A stretch of 64,000 bases of DNA, from positions 1 to 64,000 of the forward strand of contig JAQVAV010000004.1 of the NCBI GenBank assembly GCA_028690665.1. The letters are read 5' to 3'. Shown piece by piece: positions 17,811-25,810 of the stretch. How positions within the stretch are numbered: position 1 is the stretch's first letter; each line of letters opens with the position of its first letter. The position numbers were made by a program, and so were the translations under genes. The notes beneath the pieces were generated by a model. That model made no database searches. It had not been told where the DNA came from and saw nothing but the letters and a program-made list of their open reading frames with translations. This DNA is from Paludibacter sp. (GTDB taxonomy: Bacteria > Bacteroidota > Bacteroidia > Bacteroidales > Paludibacteraceae).

Positions 17811-19316
17811 TCAAAAGCCGAAATCATCTACTTCAATTTCCTGTTTCTGTTCTTTCTTTATTTCGACCCGGACGTGCTTATCCACACCTTCTACATAAAT
17901 GGCTTTGTAGGGTTTGGCCGGGCAAACGTACTCGCAACCTCCACAACCGACACAAATAGAAACATCGGTATGGGGAATGGTAAGCCCATCTTTATACGGA
18001 ACCATGTGGACTGCCTGCGTGGGACAATGTTCGGAACATGCCCCGCAGCTCGTTCCATCGGTATGCACAATGCAATTTTCGAGGGTAAACCGCACCTGCC
18101 CCATCTGATTATGATGTTTCTGCTCAACGGTAAGCGGTTTCAAAGCATCACTCGGACAGACATCGCTGCAAACGGTACAATCGTAATTACAAAATCCATG
18201 TTCGAAGATCAAAGTCGGTTGCATGATGCCGCCAATTCCATATTCCATAAATGCAGGTTTAATCACATTCGAAGGACATTTACTGACGCATAAATGGCAG
18301 GAAGTGCACTTGGAAAGAAGATGTTCGGCACTTTGCGCCCCAGGCGGAGCAATCGGCGTTTTTCTCTTAGCTTCATTTTTAACAATATTCAACAATTTAC
18401 CATCGGCAAAAACCTGAGAAGCAGCTAATCCGGTAACACCTACAGCGGTCATAAATCGTCGTTTTGATGCATCGATATTCTTATCTTTTGAAGCTACAGG
18501 CCGAAAATCAAAATTCAACGCATTTTGCGAACAAACATCCAGACAATCAAAACAATCGACACAACGGCTATAGTCTATTTTATGATTCTTAGTGTCGATA
18601 CACGAAGCTTTACAACTTCGGCCACATGCCCCACACGAATTACATTTATTCTCGTCAATATGTATTTTGAAAACAGAAAAACGGCTGAAAAATCCAAGAA
18701 TTGTTCCGACCGGGCAAATTGTATTACAATAAATCCGACCATTTGTCCAAGCCAGATACCCTACAATCAACATTGTAATCAATGCGATAATCAACGACGA
18801 AACACTGGCGACATAAATACTGACTTTATAAAAATTGTGATTTCCAAACGAAGTAAAAATAGTTGCCAGCAAATTATTCCCGGCCATATAAACAGGACGA
18901 AAAACATGGGTTGTCATGCGTCCGAAAGTGCTATACGGATCAAGCAAACCGAGCAAAAATGTAAAACCGAAAACAAAAGCAATAAGCACACATCCTACCA
19001 CCGACCAGCGTAAAAAAGTCAAAGGCTTCAGGTATTTAAAGCGTTTTTTCTTTTTTGTCAGCCTTGAAATACGGCTGACAATATCCTGATAAATTCCCAA
19101 AGGACAAATTGCAGAACAATATATCCGTCCGAAAACAATGGTAAGCAAAATCAGAGAAATCAGCACGACAACGTTCAAAGCCAATAACGCCGGTACAAAC
19201 TGAATTTCAGCCAAATGATGAAACCAGTCCGGCATCCACCCTGCAAAATCCAGAAAATAAAGACTTATCAGCGTGAATATTATCAGAGAAAGTATTATTC
19301 TTATTTTTTTGAGCAT
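17811..19316 (-). CDS. Membrane polyferredoxin, NapH-like/NapG-like fusion with internal twin-Arg segment
   Basis: 501 residues. The first part is NapH/RnfB-like: transmembrane helices near 6-22, 43-63, 104-126 and 163-190, with two GRIYC-x3-CP motifs (64-72 and 193-202). Ferredoxin clusters follow at C225-C239 and C252-C262. Residues 285-300 read SKRRFMTAVGVTGLAAS, a twin-Arg signal-like segment, then a NapG-like region with Cys groups at 337-347, 376-387, 424-431 and 455-465. About six [4Fe-4S] clusters in all. It probably relays electrons from the membrane to an acceptor on the far side. It is 21 bases downstream of the DUF362 gene. Family clear; donor and acceptor unknown. Confidence 0.85.
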   Translation of the reverse strand: MLKKIRIILSLIIFTLISLYFLDFAGWMPDWFHHLAEIQFVPALLALNVVVLISLILLTIVFGRIYCSAICPLGIYQDIVSRISRLTKKKKRFKYLKPLTFLRWSVVGCVLIAFVFGFTFLLGLLDPYSTFGRMTTHVFRPVYMAGNNLLATIFTSFGNHNFYKVSIYVASVSSLIIALITMLIVGYLAWTNGRIYCNTICPVGTILGFFSRFSVFKIHIDENKCNSCGACGRSCKASCIDTKNHKIDYSRCVDCFDCLDVCSQNALNFDFRPVASKDKNIDASKRRFMTAVGVTGLAASQVFADGKLLNIVKNEAKRKTPIAPPGAQSAEHLLSKCTSCHLCVSKCPSNVIKPAFMEYGIGGIMQPTLIFEHGFCNYDCTVCSDVCPSDALKPLTVEQKHHNQMGQVRFTLENCIVHTDGTSCGACSEHCPTQAVHMVPYKDGLTIPHTDVSICVGCGGCEYVCPAKPYKAIYVEGVDKHVRVEIKKEQKQEIEVDDFGF

Positions 19317-19337
19317 GAAAGTAACTGCAATTCTAAT

Positions 19338-20282
19338 TTACATTTTTATCTTCTTCACTCTCAATTTATCCAGACTCATTGTCCCCAGATTAAGCTCCTG
19401 GGCTTTGGCAATGTGCTCGACTGATTCCAAAGGCATCTTTCTCACCTGATTGAAAAAACTGGTTGCAGCCGTGTCTACCGCAACAATATCCTGTGAAATA
19501 AACAACCCTTTTGAAAGTACTACATCTGCATCGGATTTTCCTCTCGGGCCATTTGTTTTCATCAAACGGTAAGCATCTACAACGTTCAGTACAGCCGCTT
19601 TATCCAAAGTACATATATCGGCGATACATTGCTGCAAATCATGACTGTGAAAATATCCGCGATCCCAAACTATGCCCATGTGATTTTTCATGGAAATAGA
19701 CATTTTTGCTCCACCGTGATTTTTCAAAACCGGAACATTAATCCAGACATCACTATCTAAAATGGCCTCATGAACTTTAGTCGACTTCAGACTTTTACCT
19801 TTGGGAAGAGAAACAGACCGATAATATGATTCTTCGTGGGCAGGAAGCACTTTGGCACCGGCAGATTTAGCAACACCTTCGATGCCACTGTTGGCATAAC
19901 ATTTCCGCCAATCGTCGCAGGTATGATCGAAAACGACCACTTCTTTTGCTCCGGCGTTATAACATTGACGCACAATTTCTCCGACTAATTCAGGATTCGT
20001 ATTGGCCGCCAATTCGGGTTTCTTATCCCAACCTATATTAGGCTTTACCACCACTTTCTGTCCTTTTTTTACAAATTTGGACATACCGCCCATTTCGGCA
20101 ATAGCTTTCCGGAACATCGAAACGGAATCGCCCCCCATGACAGCGACCAGATCATACGGGCCGGAACCGGCTTGCGGAGCAGCTTCAAAATGTTGAGAAA
20201 GTAAAGTCATGGCACCACTTTGTTTAATTGTAAGTGCGGCACCGGCTAAAGCAATAGCTTTGAGAAAGTTTCTTCTGTCCAT
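19338..20282 (-). CDS. DUF362 domain protein with Tat signal
   Basis: 314 residues. The N-terminus MDRRNFLKAIALAGAAL is a textbook twin-arginine signal (RRxFLK), so it should be exported folded. The rest is a DUF362 domain, with KPNIGWDKKPELAANTNPELV and the VPVLKNHGGAKMSISMKNHMG segment. DUF362 proteins often carry Fe-S clusters; this one has few Cys and no C-terminal ferredoxin. It heads a probable operon with the polyferredoxin, which could supply electrons. Enzymatic function unknown. Confidence 0.85.
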   Translation of the reverse strand: MDRRNFLKAIALAGAALTIKQSGAMTLLSQHFEAAPQAGSGPYDLVAVMGGDSVSMFRKAIAEMGGMSKFVKKGQKVVVKPNIGWDKKPELAANTNPELVGEIVRQCYNAGAKEVVVFDHTCDDWRKCYANSGIEGVAKSAGAKVLPAHEESYYRSVSLPKGKSLKSTKVHEAILDSDVWINVPVLKNHGGAKMSISMKNHMGIVWDRGYFHSHDLQQCIADICTLDKAAVLNVVDAYRLMKTNGPRGKSDADVVLSKGLFISQDIVAVDTAATSFFNQVRKMPLESVEHIAKAQELNLGTMSLDKLRVKKIKM

Positions 20283-20358
20283 GGCAGATATGTTTATATT
20301 AATGTTCTTATTTTATAAGAAAAAACAAACTTTCCTGGATTCTAAAAGACTTGTCAGG

Positions 20359-20760
20359 CTATTTTATAATCCATGGAAAACGGAAACAGTTTTCATCGAA
20401 AAGTGCATAATCAGCATTACCGTTTACAGCAAATGTTTTAATAAGAGCGGCCTCTTTTAAAAGTTCTTTGGCCATTTTAATTGTAGAACCCGTTTTAATC
20501 CGATCGTCGACCAACAGGATTTTCTTTCCTTTAAAATCAAAATCAATGGGTGCTAGTAATTTAGGTTCATCATATTTCGGCTTCTGGTCAGGATCGCGCA
20601 GATTAATTTTAATCGTCTGAAAATTGGCATTCAGTCTTTGATTAATAATCCCGGCCGGCACCACGCCTCCATTGGCAATGGCTACTACAATGTCAAACGT
20701 TTCATCAAATTGTATATTAACGAAACGTTCCATAACTTCAGAAAAACTACGTTGATTCAT
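20359..20760 (-). CDS. Phosphoribosyltransferase domain protein
   Basis: 133 residues, shorter than most type I phosphoribosyltransferases. The PRPP-binding loop ILLVDDRIKTGST and the upstream VVAIANGGVVPAG segment are clear. It would transfer ribose-5-phosphate from PRPP to a base not determined here; the sequence does not match HPRT, APRT or OPRT closely. It lies 15 bases downstream of the ECF S-component gene, same strand, which hints at salvage of an imported nucleobase-like compound. Confidence 0.82.
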   Translation of the reverse strand: MNQRSFSEVMERFVNIQFDETFDIVVAIANGGVVPAGIINQRLNANFQTIKINLRDPDQKPKYDEPKLLAPIDFDFKGKKILLVDDRIKTGSTIKMAKELLKEAALIKTFAVNGNADYALFDENCFRFPWIIK

Positions 20761-20775
20761 TGCACTATTCTAAAA

Positions 20776-21285
20776 TCAGATTTTCTCAATAGCTTTCAGT
20801 AGTGCAAATCCGCCAAACAACTGAATAAGCATGCCCGGATAACCGATTGAGAAATCCTGAAATGCAAGGCTGAAACTACGTGTCAGAATCCATTCCACTC
20901 CTGTCCCAACAACTTGATATGTAAGAATAGCAACAAAAATCGCTACTAATGAAACTTTTGAAAAATAATTGGCCACTAAAGCAGCAGCTGTCGCCAACAA
21001 AGAAGATTTGATTAAAATAATTGGCAATGCAGCCAAAGCAGGCATACCAAATAAGAGACTATTTACCAACGGAGACAGCAAGGCCGTCAACAAACCCACT
21101 TTAATACCGTACTTGTAAGCTGCTATTAAAGTAAAAAAATATATCGGAAGAAATGTCGGGCCGCCAAGTGGAATGAGGTGTGCCAACTGAGGAAAAATAA
21201 TATTTCCGGCGATAAATAAAGTTGCGAAAAGATAAGTTTTTACCGAACTAAACTCGTAACTGTAAAGTTTTGCTATTGTAGCCAT
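20776..21285 (-). CDS. ECF transporter S-component-like membrane protein
   Basis: 169 residues with about five to six transmembrane segments and the short soluble N-terminus (SYEFSSVKTY) typical of ECF substrate-binding components. PLGGPTFLPIYFFTLIAAYKYG followed by LLSPLVNSLLFGMPALA resembles the S-component pattern. S-components bind a vitamin, metal or base and work with a shared EcfT/EcfA module, not seen in this window. Pairing with a phosphoribosyltransferase suggests a nucleobase-like substrate; this is inference. Confidence 0.72.
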   Translation of the reverse strand: MATIAKLYSYEFSSVKTYLFATLFIAGNIIFPQLAHLIPLGGPTFLPIYFFTLIAAYKYGIKVGLLTALLSPLVNSLLFGMPALAALPIILIKSSLLATAAALVANYFSKVSLVAIFVAILTYQVVGTGVEWILTRSFSLAFQDFSIGYPGMLIQLFGGFALLKAIEKI

Positions 21286-21634
21286 AATGTATACGTGGTT
21301 TTATCTTTAATTGTATATCGAATTATTTTTAATTATCCTGTTTTCAAACTTGTTAGTCCAAAATCATGACACACAAATTTATAGAAAATTTTGAAGACAT
21401 ACATTCAAAATCAATATAAATGCCATTAAGAAATACAAATTCAATAAAAATAAGACTTAAAATGACATTCAGGGTTTAAATCAGAAAAGTTTTCAACATA
21501 AAACACAATTTTAAGTTATCTTCATTGGGAAAATGAAACTTTATTATTTCTTTTGTTTCAAGAGTATAACAAATAGGTTTCAACACACAAATCATTCATT
21601 TTCAACATTCAAAAAAAGAGGTTCTCCAATAATT
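21286..21634. other. Divergent intergenic region
   Basis: About 350 AT-rich bases between the ECF gene (minus) and the radical SAM gene (plus). On the minus strand TAAATTTG (21374-21381) could be a -7 box for the ECF gene, with TTTG 24 bases further upstream, longer than the usual spacing. An in-frame ATG at 21533 would lengthen the radical SAM protein by 34 residues, but that stretch looks unlike the family. I see no recognisable riboswitch fold. Confidence 0.5.
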
Positions 21635-22903
21635 ATGAAAGAAGAAGTTCTGAAAAAGCTACAAATTCTTGCCGAGTCGGCTAAATACGATGTCTCGTGC
21701 GCCTCAAGCGGAACCACCCGAAAAGGTGTAAAAGATGGCATTGGAAACACTGCGGGTTGGGGCATTTGCCATAGTTTTACCGAGGACGGGAGATGTGTTT
21801 CGTTACTGAAAATTATGCTCACCAATTACTGCATCTATGATTGCGCCTACTGCATCAACCGCAGAACCAATGATCGGCCCCGGGCAACTTTCAGCGTAAG
21901 TGAATTGGTGGAACTCACCATTGAATTTTACCGCCGTAACTATATCGAAGGGCTATTTTTAAGTTCCGGGGTGGTTCGCAATCCCGATTATACCATGGAA
22001 CGGCTGGTAAAAGTTGTGAAAGATCTGCGAACCGTACATCGTTTCAACGGGTACATTCACATGAAAAGCATTCCGGGAGCCAGTCAGGCATTGGTGCACG
22101 AAGCCGGACTTTATGCCGATCGTATGAGTGTCAATATTGAAATTCCGACAGAGAAAAACCTGAAAATGCTTGCCCCGGAAAAAGATTACAAAAGCGTTTA
22201 TCAGCCCATGCACTATATTCAGCAGGGCGTGCTCGAAAGTAGGGAAGAGCGGCAAAAGCATCACTCAGCGCCACGTTTTGCCCCGGCCGGACAAAGTACG
22301 CAAATGATTATCGGAGCAACCAACGAAACCGATCAGCAAATTTTACAAACTTCGGCAGCACTTTACAATCGTCCGAGCATGAAACGTGTCTATTATTCGG
22401 GCTATATACCTGTGAATAATTACGACAACCGGCTGCCTGCCTTAAAACAGCCTCCATTAGTCAGAGAAAACCGGCTTTATCAGGCTGACTGGCTGTTGCG
22501 CTTTTACGGCTTTGCTGTAAATGAAATTGTAGATGACAGCTATCCCGATCTCGATTTGGAGATTGACCCGAAACTTTCGTGGGCATTGCGCCATCCTGAG
22601 GTTTTTCCCGTCGACATCAACAAAGCGGATTATGAACTGATTCTCCGTGTTCCCGGTATTGGTGTAAAATCGGCCAAACTAATCGTACTTTCACGCCGTT
22701 ATACACATCTGGGCATAAGTGATTTGAAAAAAATGGGTATCGTGCTGAAAAAAGCGCAGTACTTTATTACCTGCCGCGAACTTCCGGCCTTTACTGTAAA
22801 CGAAAGTAGCCCGGAATATATCAAACAAAAACTGACCGAGAAAAAACTCCCAAAATCAAAACAGGTGGATTTGCTGCAAACGACTTTGATTTTTCCGGAG
22901 TAA
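21635..22903 (+). CDS. Putative DNA modification/repair radical SAM protein with HhH domain
   Basis: 422 residues. The radical SAM triad is in NYCIYDCAYCINR (C-x3-C-x2-C, near residue 65). It starts EEVLKKLQILAESAKYDVSC and ends with a helix-hairpin-helix, RVPGIGVKSAKLIVLSRR, a likely DNA-binding element. This matches the family annotated as putative DNA modification/repair radical SAM protein (TIGR03916), normally next to a uracil-DNA-glycosylase-like partner (TIGR03915). No partner is seen next to it. The ATG at 21635 is chosen over 21533 because family members begin here. Confidence 0.88.
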   Translation: MKEEVLKKLQILAESAKYDVSCASSGTTRKGVKDGIGNTAGWGICHSFTEDGRCVSLLKIMLTNYCIYDCAYCINRRTNDRPRATFSVSELVELTIEFYRRNYIEGLFLSSGVVRNPDYTMERLVKVVKDLRTVHRFNGYIHMKSIPGASQALVHEAGLYADRMSVNIEIPTEKNLKMLAPEKDYKSVYQPMHYIQQGVLESREERQKHHSAPRFAPAGQSTQMIIGATNETDQQILQTSAALYNRPSMKRVYYSGYIPVNNYDNRLPALKQPPLVRENRLYQADWLLRFYGFAVNEIVDDSYPDLDLEIDPKLSWALRHPEVFPVDINKADYELILRVPGIGVKSAKLIVLSRRYTHLGISDLKKMGIVLKKAQYFITCRELPAFTVNESSPEYIKQKLTEKKLPKSKQVDLLQTTLIFPE

Positions 22904-23062
22904 GCTTTAAAAAAACTCATTTCTCTTTTGTTGGACTTCCTGTTGTTTTTATTTGAAGGGGCCCAATATTTCTACAAAATAATCAACCAAAGTTTAAAAT
23001 TAAAGATTCCAGTCAACCAAAAAGCAGTGTAATTGTTATTATTACAAAAGATATTCGAAACA

Positions 23063-23773
23063 ATGGCTAAAAGTATATTACACACTGCCGAATCACGCGG
23101 AATGACAAATCAGGGCTGGATTCACAGCCGACATACATTTAGTTTCGGGGGATATTACGATGCTGAAAAAATCCACTTCGGAGCATTAAGAGTAATCAAT
23201 GATGATATGATTGCTCCGGGCAAAGGATTCGGAAGCCACCCCCATAGCAATATGGAGATCATTTCCATTCCTTTGGATGGAGAGTTATACCACAAAGATA
23301 GTCTGAATGTAGAATCGGTGATCAAACCCGGGCATATACAGGTAATGAGTGCCGGTGATGGAATTTTTCACAGCGAATATAACAAACGTCGCGACTGCTC
23401 TCTGAAAATGATACAAATATGGATCATGCCAAAAGTTCAGGGAGCCAAAGCCCGTTATGAACAAATGGAATATTCAATAAAGGAAGATGATTTCACCGAA
23501 CTGATTTCGCCTGATTTACATGACGATAGTATGTGGGTTTATCAGGACGTATGGTTCTATCTGGGACATATCCACGAAGGCCGCTCATTAAATTATTTTC
23601 TGAAAAACACAAAAGAAAATGGCGTTTATATCTTTATGATAGATGGCGAAACCGACATCAATGGAAAAAAGCTCACTACACGGGATGGTATTGGTCTTTG
23701 GGAGATTTCCGAAATAAAAATCACCGCTTCCCGGGAAAGCCGGTTCCTACTTATGGAAATACCTATGCATTAA
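23063..23773 (+). CDS. Pirin family protein (YhaK-like bicupin)
   Basis: 236 residues with the pirin N-terminal cupin: GWIHSRHTFSFGGYY, the HPHSNMEI metal-binding segment and the GDGIFHSEYN motif, which supply His and Glu ligands for a mononuclear metal. The size and single strong N-terminal cupin resemble E. coli YhaK/YhhW more than nuclear pirin. Some members have quercetin dioxygenase activity; the natural substrate is unknown. The frame opens ten codons earlier, but the ATG at 23063 gives the family start MAKSILHTA. Cytoplasmic, apparently monocistronic. Confidence 0.9.
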   Translation: MAKSILHTAESRGMTNQGWIHSRHTFSFGGYYDAEKIHFGALRVINDDMIAPGKGFGSHPHSNMEIISIPLDGELYHKDSLNVESVIKPGHIQVMSAGDGIFHSEYNKRRDCSLKMIQIWIMPKVQGAKARYEQMEYSIKEDDFTELISPDLHDDSMWVYQDVWFYLGHIHEGRSLNYFLKNTKENGVYIFMIDGETDINGKKLTTRDGIGLWEISEIKITASRESRFLLMEIPMH

Positions 23774-23791
23774 TCCTCCTTATTATACACA

Positions 23792-23817
23792 AAATGCGAC
23801 ATTGTAAAGTCGCATTT
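23792..23817. terminator. Bidirectional terminator between pirin gene and der
   Basis: A perfect 9-bp stem AAATGCGAC / GTCGCATTT with an 8-nt loop lies between the convergent pirin and der genes. T-rich flanks are short on both sides. Confidence 0.65.
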
Positions 23818-23856
23818 CATACATACATATATTTTTTAAATGGAGCATATATTTTA

Positions 23857-25170
23857 TTATTTCTGTCGGATAAAGATCTGCACTGGCGTTCCGGTAAATT
23901 CATATTTCGAACGAATTTTATTCTCTAAAAAGCGACGATAAGGCTCTTTTACATACTGAGGTAAATTTGCAAAAAACACAAAAGTCGGAATATAAGTATT
24001 CGGCAACTGGGTCACATATTTAATCTTTATATATTTTCCTTTCAATGCAGGAGGCGGATAATTCTCAATTGCTGGCAAGAGATATTCGTTCAATTTTGCG
24101 GTAGGCACTTTTCTGAATTTATTTTCCCAAACCTTCACTGCCGTATCAACAACTTTAAGAATTCGCTGTTTGGTTATTGCCGAGGTAAAAATAATCGGGA
24201 AATCAACGAATGGAGCCAAACGTTCACGAATCATCTTCTCAATATTCTTAATGTCATTTGCCTGTTTATTTTCGACCAAATCCCATTTATTTACACAAAC
24301 GACCAGACCCTTTTTATTTTTTTGTATTAATGAAAAGATATTCAGATCCTGACTTTCGATTCCCCTTGTAGCATCAACGACCAAAATACATACATCTGCA
24401 TTTTCGATAGCTCTGATCGAACGGATAACTGAATAGTATTCAAGATCCTCAATTACTTTGGCTTTTTTACGAATACCGGCAGTATCCACTAAATAAAAAT
24501 CATGACCAAATTTATTAAAACGGGTATATATTGCATCCCGGGTGGTTCCGGCAATATCAGTAACAATCGTTCTGTCTTCATCCATCAAAGCATTGATAAT
24601 AGACGATTTTCCGGCATTCGGACGACCTACCACAGCAAATCGTGGAAGCTCAGCTTCAATCTCTTCTGTCACATCCGGTTTAAAATGGATGAGTAGTTTA
24701 TCCAACAAATCACCGGTTCCCAATCCATTGATTGCGGAAACAATAACAGGTTCTCCTAATCCGAGACGGTAGAACTCGGCTGCCTGAAACTGCCAGTCGA
24801 AAGTATCTGCTTTATTAGACGCCAAAACAACTGGTTTATTCTGCCGACGTAAAATTTCAGCGACTTCAAGATCATAATCCGTAATGCCATTTTGGACATC
24901 CACTAAAAACAAAACTACATCGGCTTCTTCCAATGCAAGAACGACATGACGTTTAATCGCTCCTTCAAAAATATCTTCTGAATTCACCACCCACCCCCCG
25001 GTATCAATGATAGAAAACTCACATCCATTCCATTCACACTTTCCGTACTGGCGGTCACGTGTGGTTCCGGCTTCATCATTTACAATAGCTCTTCTGCTTT
25101 TAGTGAGCCTGTTAAACAAGGTCGATTTACCAACATTCGGACGACCTACAATTGCAACAATATTTCCCAT
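23857..25170 (-). CDS. der: Ribosome biogenesis GTPase Der (EngA)
   Basis: 437 residues with two tandem GTPase domains: G1 loops [12 protein letters not shown] (near 9) and [12 protein letters not shown] (near 183), G3 motifs DTGGW and [10 protein letters not shown], and G4 motifs NKAD and NKWD, followed by a C-terminal KH-like domain. Der is needed for 50S subunit assembly. Length normal. A TACTTTTG box (25274-25281) about 100 bases upstream may be its promoter. Confidence 0.97.
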   Translation of the reverse strand: MGNIVAIVGRPNVGKSTLFNRLTKSRRAIVNDEAGTTRDRQYGKCEWNGCEFSIIDTGGWVVNSEDIFEGAIKRHVVLALEEADVVLFLVDVQNGITDYDLEVAEILRRQNKPVVLASNKADTFDWQFQAAEFYRLGLGEPVIVSAINGLGTGDLLDKLLIHFKPDVTEEIEAELPRFAVVGRPNAGKSSIINALMDEDRTIVTDIAGTTRDAIYTRFNKFGHDFYLVDTAGIRKKAKVIEDLEYYSVIRSIRAIENADVCILVVDATRGIESQDLNIFSLIQKNKKGLVVCVNKWDLVENKQANDIKNIEKMIRERLAPFVDFPIIFTSAITKQRILKVVDTAVKVWENKFRKVPTAKLNEYLLPAIENYPPPALKGKYIKIKYVTQLPNTYIPTFVFFANLPQYVKEPYRRFLENKIRSKYEFTGTPVQIFIRQK

Positions 25171-25273
25171 TATTTTTTTGTATATCTATTTATAAAAAAG
25201 ATATTTACATTCCATTCTATTTATCAACAAAGGTTTTCTCAAATCCCTGTTGCGGGTGCAAATATTTCGGGTG

Positions 25274-25302
25274 CAAAAGTACTTAAATAAGTTGAAAGCA
25301 AA
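25274..25302 (-). promoter_or_regulatory. Possible der promoter
   Basis: The minus strand reads TTTG (25299-25302), 17 bases, TACTTTTG (25274-25281), slightly tighter than usual spacing. Just downstream, ttgcaccc recurs (25250-25265), identical over 16 bases to the start region of the tRNA-Phe transcript. Confidence 0.45.
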
Positions 25303-25404
25303 AAACAGCAACCTCCTTTTAAAAATTTTTATTCACAGAAGTTTCTAATTATGAACAACAAAAGTAACTACAGTAAAAAGAAACACAACTATTTCAGCAA
25401 GCTA

Positions 25405-25435
25405 TTTGCCGGAATCAAAAAAAGCACTATCTTTG
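25405..25435 (+). promoter_or_regulatory. Consensus promoter of the tRNA-Val cluster
   Basis: TTTG (25405-25408), 19 bases, TATCTTTG (25428-25435): a perfect Bacteroidota sigma-A promoter. It precedes the degenerate tRNA and the two tRNA-Val genes, which probably form one transcript ending at the hairpin near 25779. Confidence 0.8.
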
Positions 25436-25476
25436 CAACGCTTTTGGAGAAAAGTATTACAATCCGAATACAATTC

Positions 25477-25552
25477 AGGCGTTTAGCTCAGATGATTCTG
25501 AGCATTCCGATAACAATCGGAAGAGTCGTGATTTAAAATCCGTCAACGCTAC
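25477..25552 (+). pseudogene. Degenerate tRNA-Val-like element
   Basis: It aligns along its whole length with the two downstream tRNA-Val genes (same acceptor core GGCGTTTAGCTCAG and 3' end CCGTCAACGC) and sits one repeat unit (109 bases) upstream. It is broken: the D-loop GG is changed, the anticodon arm is replaced by TTCCG-ATAACAAT-CGGAA (8-nt loop), the T-stem no longer pairs (GTGAT against CCGTC), the T-loop has lost its TTC core, and the first acceptor pair is A-A. It is probably a decayed tandem copy, though it is first behind a consensus promoter and so is likely transcribed. Confidence 0.75.
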
Positions 25553-25585
25553 TTTGATTCTTTCTTGATTAAGAAGAAAAAATTC

Positions 25586-25660
25586 GGGCGTTTAGCTCAG
25601 CTGGTTCAGAGCATCTGCCTTACAAGCAGAGGGTCGGCGGTTCGAATCCGTCAACGCCCA
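25586..25660 (+). tRNA. tRNA-Val (anticodon TAC), copy 1
   Basis: A 75-nt cloverleaf: acceptor GGGCGTT/AACGCCC, D-stem GCTC/GAGC, anticodon stem TCTGC/GCAGA with loop CTTACAA (anticodon TAC), T-loop TTCGAAT. Discriminator A; CCA not encoded. Identical to copy 2, 108 bases downstream. Confidence 0.97.
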
Positions 25661-25693
25661 CTTCAAATTTTTTATCAATAAAAACACACCTTC

Positions 25694-25768
25694 GGGCGTT
25701 TAGCTCAGCTGGTTCAGAGCATCTGCCTTACAAGCAGAGGGTCGGCGGTTCGAATCCGTCAACGCCCA
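25694..25768 (+). tRNA. tRNA-Val (anticodon TAC), copy 2
   Basis: Identical in sequence and fold to copy 1. It is followed 10 bases later by a terminator hairpin, consistent with a tandem tRNA transcript read from the promoter at 25405-25435. Confidence 0.97.
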
Positions 25769-25778
25769 CCATACCGAC

Positions 25779-25810
25779 AAGCAGTTACATAATTTTGTAG
25801 CTGCTTTTTT
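25779..25810 (+). terminator. Terminator of the tRNA-Val cluster
   Basis: The stem aagcagttac / gtagctgctt (one mismatch) has an 8-nt loop and is followed by TTTTTT. The T-run overlaps the stop codon of the convergent GH16 gene (stop at 25809-25811), so the two transcripts end within each other. Confidence 0.8.

Noticed and set aside
21533-21634. Longer start for the radical SAM protein
   Set aside because: The 34-residue prefix is AT-driven, aromatic-rich and unlike the family N-terminus; the ATG at 21635 gives the expected start.
25586-25768. Tandem tRNA-Val repeats as a possible integrative-element attachment site
   Set aside because: No integrase or mobile genes are nearby and the repeats are explained as tandem tRNA copies in one transcript.
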